The notes below the pieces were generated by a model. It made no database searches and was not told where the DNA came from. It saw only the letters and a program-made list of their open reading frames with translations. This document shows, piece after piece, positions 6,534-9,880 of a stretch of DNA of 9,880 nucleotides (within the stretch, counting starts at the first letter, position 1; each line of letters starts with the position of its first letter). Source of the stretch: Oligoflexia bacterium (lineage in GTDB: Bacteria > Bdellovibrionota > JAFGOL01); assembly GCA_016926495.1 (NCBI GenBank), contig JAFGOL010000182.1, forward strand, positions 1-9,880, read 5' to 3'. The translations under genes and the position numbers were made by a program.

Positions 6534-7448
6534 ATGGCTAAAAATATACTGGTATCCGGGACAATGGCTTTTGATACCCTTGAGACCCCGTTCGGAAAAA
6601 AGGAAAAAATACTCGGCGGATCAGCGAATTATTTTTCGCTTGCCGCATCGCTTTTTACAAGGGTTGAGCTTTCGGCCATCGTGGGAGGGGATTTTCCCGG
6701 GGAATACCTGGAATACCTTAATCAAAAGGGCATAGGCACTGCGAATATAGAAATTTCCGGGGCTGGTCTTACCTTTCACTGGGAAGGCAAGTACAGCGAT
6801 GATATGAACAGCAGGGACACCATAGCGACCCATCTTAATGTGTTGCTGGACTATAATCCTTCTTTTAACAGGGACGCAAAAAAGTGCGGCGTGCTTTTCC
6901 TGGCTAATATAGATCCCGAAATACAACTCAAAGTTATTGACAGTGCGGAAGCCGCCGAGCTTGTAATAACGGATACCATGGACTTCTGGATCAGCGGAAA
7001 AAGGGAGGCCCTGGACAGGGTTATCGCAAAAACCGATGTCCTGATAATTAATGAGCACGAGGCACGGCAACTTACCGGAAAGAGCAATATTTTTACCGCT
7101 GTCGAGGAGATAGTTAAATACGGCCCGAAGGTTATTATTATAAAAAGAGGCGAATACGGTGCCTTTATGTACCATAAAAAGAAAAATTTGTTTTACATTC
7201 CTGCGTATCCTGTTAAAGAGGTGTTTGATCCCACTGGCGCAGGGGATACATTTGCCGGAGGATTTACGGGGTATCTTGCAACATGCAGGGAGCCGCTTGA
7301 TCTGAAGGAAATAAAAAAGGCGATGCTTTACGGCACTGTAATGGCGTCTTTTACCGTTAATGATTTTGGGGTTGAGGCCCTGAAAAAAACAAGCAGAAAA
7401 GACGCTGACAAAAGGTTTGAACATCTTATGTCAATGATTGAAATATAA
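6534..7448 (+). CDS. PfkB/ribokinase-family kinase (nucleoside or sugar kinase)
   Basis: The 304-residue cytoplasmic kinase transfers phosphate from ATP to a sugar or nucleoside hydroxyl. Family landmarks are the substrate-binding [13 protein letters not shown] (27-39), GGDFPG (51-56), the Mg/phosphate motif NEHEA (173-177), KRGEYGAF (204-211), and the signature [13 protein letters not shown] (232-244) with catalytic base D238. The start follows the mtnP stop by five bases; the nearest Shine-Dalgarno-like GGGAG (6517-6521) lies within the end of mtnP, 12 bases from the ATG, so translational coupling is likely. The substrate is not determined. The close link to methylthioadenosine phosphorylase suggests adenosine or another nucleoside or ribose derivative from the same salvage route. 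It is not the known methylthioribose kinase MtnK, which belongs to a different fold family. The family call is firm and the substrate call is weak. Confidence 0.9.
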   Translation: MAKNILVSGTMAFDTLETPFGKKEKILGGSANYFSLAASLFTRVELSAIVGGDFPGEYLEYLNQKGIGTANIEISGAGLTFHWEGKYSDDMNSRDTIATHLNVLLDYNPSFNRDAKKCGVLFLANIDPEIQLKVIDSAEAAELVITDTMDFWISGKREALDRVIAKTDVLIINEHEARQLTGKSNIFTAVEEIVKYGPKVIIIKRGEYGAFMYHKKKNLFYIPAYPVKEVFDPTGAGDTFAGGFTGYLATCREPLDLKEIKKAMLYGTVMASFTVNDFGVEALKKTSRKDADKRFEHLMSMIEI

Positions 7449-7471
7449 AATATTTTACCCGGAGGTTTGAA

Positions 7472-8764
7472 ATGGCAAAGATTACTGAAATTCTGGCAAG
7501 GGAAATCCTGGATTCCAGGGGAAACCCTACTGTAGAGGCTGATATCTATCTTGATAACGGAATAACGGCAAGGGCCGCGGTCCCGAGCGGTGCTTCCACC
7601 GGTTCCCATGAGGCCCTTGAACTCAGGGACGGGGATAAATCAAGATATCTCGGAAAAGGCGTTAAAAAAGCGGTGGAAAACGTAAGAAGCATTATTGCCC
7701 CGAAGGTCAGGGGAATGGAACCCGATTACCGCAGGTGCGACGAACTGATGCTTTCACTCGACGGCACAAAGAACAAGGAAAAACTGGGTGCAAACGCGAT
7801 ATTGTCTGTGTCACTGGCTGTTTTAAAGGCGCAGGCACTTAACGCGAAGATGTCTTTGTGGGAGTTCATAAACAGGAACGAGTTCCCTAACCTTAAACCC
7901 AAGCTTCCGGTCCCCATGATGAACATATTGAACGGGGGCAGCCACGCGGATACAAATGTTGATATACAGGAATTCATGGTTATGCCGGCTGGTTTTGATT
8001 CATTCAGCGAGGCTTTAAGGGCAGGGTCCGAAACTTTTCACGCTCTTAAAAAGGTGCTTGGCTCCAGAAAGCTGGCAACTTCCGTAGGCGATGAAGGCGG
8101 TTTTGCTCCAAGCCTTCCCGACAATGAAACAGCCCTTAAGTGTATTATTGAGGCTATCGGAAATGCCGGTTACACACCCGGAAAAGATATGTTTATAGCA
8201 CTTGATGCCGCATCATCTGAATTTTATGATAACGGAAAATATAATATAGACGGGAAGGACATAGGCGCCGGGGAACTGGCCGACTATTACGCCATGCTTT
8301 GCGAAAAGTACCCGATTATTTCCATTGAAGACGGTTTTAACGAGGATGACTGGGACGGCTGGAAGGTCTTTACGGAAAATATGGGCAATAAACTGCAAAT
8401 AGTCGGTGATGATCTCTTTGTTACAAATATTGAAAGACTTAAAAAAGGTGTTGATGAAAACATCGGGAATTCCATTTTAATAAAGCTTAACCAGATAGGT
8501 TCGTTTACGGAAACCATTTCGGCGATAAAACTGGCTTTTGAAAACAATTATACTGCCGTTATTTCCCACCGTTCCGGTGAAACATCCGATTACACGATTG
8601 CGGATCTTGCTGTTGCCATTGGCAACGGACAGATCAAAACAGGCTCTCTTTCAAGGACCGACAGGATTGCAAAATATAACCAGCTTCTCAGGATTGAAGA
8701 AGAGATGGAAAGACGCGGCATGAAGCCTGTTTACAGGGGAAAAGAACTTATAAACAAGGCATGA
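7472..8764 (+). CDS. eno: Enolase (phosphopyruvate hydratase)
   Basis: This glycolytic enzyme interconverts 2-phosphoglycerate and phosphoenolpyruvate in the cytoplasm, and in many bacteria it is also part of the RNA degradosome. At 430 residues it has normal bacterial length. Conserved parts are the N-terminal [12 protein letters not shown] (11-22), the mobile loop [16 protein letters not shown] (39-54), [15 protein letters not shown] (155-169), catalytic E208 in [10 protein letters not shown], and Mg ligands D245, E286 ([13 protein letters not shown]) and D313 (VGDDLFVTN). Catalytic K338 (LIKLNQIGS), SHRSGETSD (365-373) and the closing [20 protein letters not shown] (387-406) are also present. 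GGAGGT at 7461-7466 precedes the ATG by five bases. The gap after the kinase gene is 23 bases with no terminator, and the stop overlaps the next start as ATGA, so it is probably co-transcribed on both sides. Confidence 0.98.
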   Translation: MAKITEILAREILDSRGNPTVEADIYLDNGITARAAVPSGASTGSHEALELRDGDKSRYLGKGVKKAVENVRSIIAPKVRGMEPDYRRCDELMLSLDGTKNKEKLGANAILSVSLAVLKAQALNAKMSLWEFINRNEFPNLKPKLPVPMMNILNGGSHADTNVDIQEFMVMPAGFDSFSEALRAGSETFHALKKVLGSRKLATSVGDEGGFAPSLPDNETALKCIIEAIGNAGYTPGKDMFIALDAASSEFYDNGKYNIDGKDIGAGELADYYAMLCEKYPIISIEDGFNEDDWDGWKVFTENMGNKLQIVGDDLFVTNIERLKKGVDENIGNSILIKLNQIGSFTETISAIKLAFENNYTAVISHRSGETSDYTIADLAVAIGNGQIKTGSLSRTDRIAKYNQLLRIEEEMERRGMKPVYRGKELINKA

Positions 8765-9174
8765 ATCTGATGCTGAAGGCATACGTGGACGGTTCTTACA
8801 GGGACGGCCGGGTCGGATGGGCTACCGTAATTGTAAAGAACAGTGAAGTAGTTGACGAACTCAGCGGTGAGCTTGCCGACGAAGAAGTACAGGGTACAAG
8901 GCAGGTGGCGGGCGAACTGATGGCAGTTCAAAAGACGATAGAGTGGTGTAATGCCAGTAGAGTTAAAGGTATTGAAGTCCATTATGATTACAAGGGAATA
9001 GAATGCTGGGTGACAGGGGAGTGGAAAGCAAAACTTCCCCTGACCCAAAATTACAGGGACTTCGTAAGATTATCCAAAATCAACATAAAGTGGATCAAGG
9101 TAAAAAGCCACAGCGGCGACAAGTTTAATGACAGGGCCGATGAGCTTGCCTGTAAGGCTATTTGCGGTTTTTAA
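8761..9174 (+). CDS. rnhA: Ribonuclease HI-type nuclease
   Basis: The 137-residue enzyme is expected to cut RNA in RNA-DNA hybrids (R-loops, replication primers). The RNase H fold catalytic set is complete: D10 in AYVDGS, E52 in VAGELMAV, D76 in VHYDYKG, and D127 in NDRADELA, plus H117 in VKSHSG matching the flexible-loop histidine. It lacks the N-terminal hybrid-binding (viroplasmin-like) domain found in some relatives. The ATG at 8761 overlaps the enolase stop by ATGA. An alternative ATG at 8770 has AAGG (8756-8759) at a workable distance and would remove only three residues (MNL), so the exact start is open. The gene ends in a 17-base convergent overlap with the metalloprotease gene. RNase H function is firm; whether it is the main cellular RNase HI is not known. 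Confidence 0.93.
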   Translation: MNLMLKAYVDGSYRDGRVGWATVIVKNSEVVDELSGELADEEVQGTRQVAGELMAVQKTIEWCNASRVKGIEVHYDYKGIECWVTGEWKAKLPLTQNYRDFVRLSKINIKWIKVKSHSGDKFNDRADELACKAICGF

Positions 9175-9880
9175 TCGCGGCTTTTCTTCTCATGAATATT
9201 AGCACCGTGCCCGGTAACAGTATCATTATTGACACCATTATGCCGTTGTTTGCGGAACTTCCCGAAGAGGGATTGTTGATGAATCCGCAGCCGCCCGAAT
9301 CTGAAAAGGCGCTTCCGCCCTGGGCGCTTGCGCTGGTAAGGAATTTTGCGCCTGTAATATCGTCATTAGTGAGTTCTCTTACCTGCTGTTTCATTCTCTG
9401 CGCGCTCATTACGGCTTCGTATTGTTCGGAATGTCCGAGTCCCAGCACGTGCCCCAGTTCGTGCAGCGCCACGGTTTCCAGATCATCCGTATACATGCCG
9501 CGAGTTCCGCCGGACTCGTTGTCGGTTGTCCACGCTACCATTTCGCTGTTAAAGAGTACGAAACCGTCGGTCATTTCCTCTCCGTTCCCGTATTGGCCTC
9601 CGATGGCCACTACAAGATCAGAGTCGAAACCGCTTGACTCAAGGTAAAAATTATCGCTGAAAGCTATTGCATTTTTACCGTCCCTGTCGAGCACTTTTGA
9701 CGCGTCAATAGAGTAGTCAATTCCGGTTGATTCAAGGGTCTCGTAACCCACTCCGCTGTTCCATGTCTGCATTGCTTTTGACAATACCTTTTCCGTTTCC
9801 CCTGCGCTTAGTCCTGAATTACCGGGGTTTACCTGTATGCGTACCGGCAGTTCTTTCCATCTTGCGCCTTTTTGGGCGAC
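9158..9880 (-). CDS. Matrixin-type zinc metalloprotease with C-terminal sorting tail (5' end outside window)
   Basis: The frame is open from the window's right edge to TAG at 9158-9160, giving 240 residues; the true start and any signal peptide lie beyond base 9880. The TTG at 9784 is only an in-frame codon: LPVRIQVNPG and more sequence of the same domain continue upstream. The catalytic motif HELGHVLGLGH (visible residues 140-150, bases 9431-9463) has three zinc-binding His and the general-base Glu, and the Met-turn VMSA follows (M158), as in matrixins and other metzincins. RELTNDDITGAKFL (168-181) is also matrixin-like. A Ser/Gly-rich stretch leads to SGGCGF (195-200), a hydrophobic helix (214-230) and the basic end [10 protein letters not shown] (231-240). 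This implies export and C-terminal membrane or surface retention of a secreted protease. The substrate is unknown. Confidence 0.92.
   Translation of the reverse strand, partial: VAQKGARWKELPVRIQVNPGNSGLSAGETEKVLSKAMQTWNSGVGYETLESTGIDYSIDASKVLDRDGKNAIAFSDNFYLESSGFDSDLVVAIGGQYGNGEEMTDGFVLFNSEMVAWTTDNESGGTRGMYTDDLETVALHELGHVLGLGHSEQYEAVMSAQRMKQQVRELTNDDITGAKFLTSASAQGGSAFSDSGGCGFINNPSSGSSANNGIMVSIMILLPGTVLIFMRRKAAIKNRK
9161..9298 (-). other. Predicted Gly-Gly-Cys / helix / basic C-terminal sorting signal
   Basis: The last 46 residues of the metalloprotease have three parts: SGGCGF (Cys at visible residue 198), a Ser/Asn-rich spacer and hydrophobic segment of about 17 residues, and a Lys/Arg-rich end. 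This layout resembles tripartite sorting tails such as MYXO-CTERM and GlyGly-CTERM, in which the protein is held in the inner membrane, processed near the Gly/Cys site and placed at the cell surface. The match is by layout only; it does not follow a named signature residue for residue. Confidence 0.6.

Noticed and set aside
6621..7424. Long open frame antisense to the PfkB kinase gene (267 codons)
   Set aside because: It is opposite a clearly conserved kinase, its translation has no recognisable motif and unusual composition, and no ribosome binding site or promoter supports it.
9162..9647. Open frame on the + strand over the metalloprotease gene
   Set aside because: The - strand frame carries the zinc motif HELGHVLGLGH, the Met-turn and the C-terminal tail; the + frame is a Ser/Pro-rich mirror without any family feature.

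Overview
The window looks like a bacterial chromosome segment with a mid-40s G+C content judged by eye. It is densely packed with Shine-Dalgarno-type start sites. The organism is probably Gram-negative: the MscS-family channel has a long periplasmic coiled-coil domain like MscK-type channels, one secreted gene has a textbook sigma-54 (-24/-12) promoter, and a metalloprotease ends in a Gly-Gly-Cys / membrane helix / basic tail like the C-terminal sorting signals of Myxococcus-like bacteria. No gene in the window fixes the lineage; a poorly sampled phylum or a deltaproteobacterium-like group would fit.

Layout. (1) Bases 1-1550, + strand: the last codons of an unrecognised gene overlap by ATGA the start of a short Hsp70 that has the ATPase domain and beta substrate-binding domain but no helical lid. 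(2) Bases 1552-3966, - strand: a large MscS-family mechanosensitive channel, converging on the Hsp70 gene with one base between the stop codons. (3) Bases 3967-4571: a short divergent promoter region with a perfectly symmetric -10 element (ATTATAAT), then a membrane-anchored GyrI-like domain protein on the + strand. (4) Bases 4572-5578: an AT-rich regulatory region with TGTATA half-sites, a sigma-54 promoter, a secreted glycine-rich protein of unknown family, and a strong intrinsic terminator, making a self-contained transcription unit. (5) Bases 5644-9174, + strand: a tight housekeeping cluster of methylthioadenosine phosphorylase (mtnP), a PfkB-family kinase, enolase (eno) and an RNase HI-type nuclease. 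(6) Bases 9158-9880, - strand: a matrixin-type zinc metalloprotease, cut by the window edge and overlapping the RNase H gene end to end.

How they work together. MtnP and the PfkB kinase plausibly act in recycling methylthioadenosine and purine nucleosides. Enolase and RNase H are housekeeping passengers in the same run of genes. The channel and the GyrI-like protein share a divergent promoter region. The most unusual parts are the sigma-54-controlled secreted protein with its possible enhancer site, and the protease with a predicted C-terminal sorting tail; both belong to the cell envelope or exterior. I saw no tRNA, rRNA, CRISPR array, insertion sequence or integrase.
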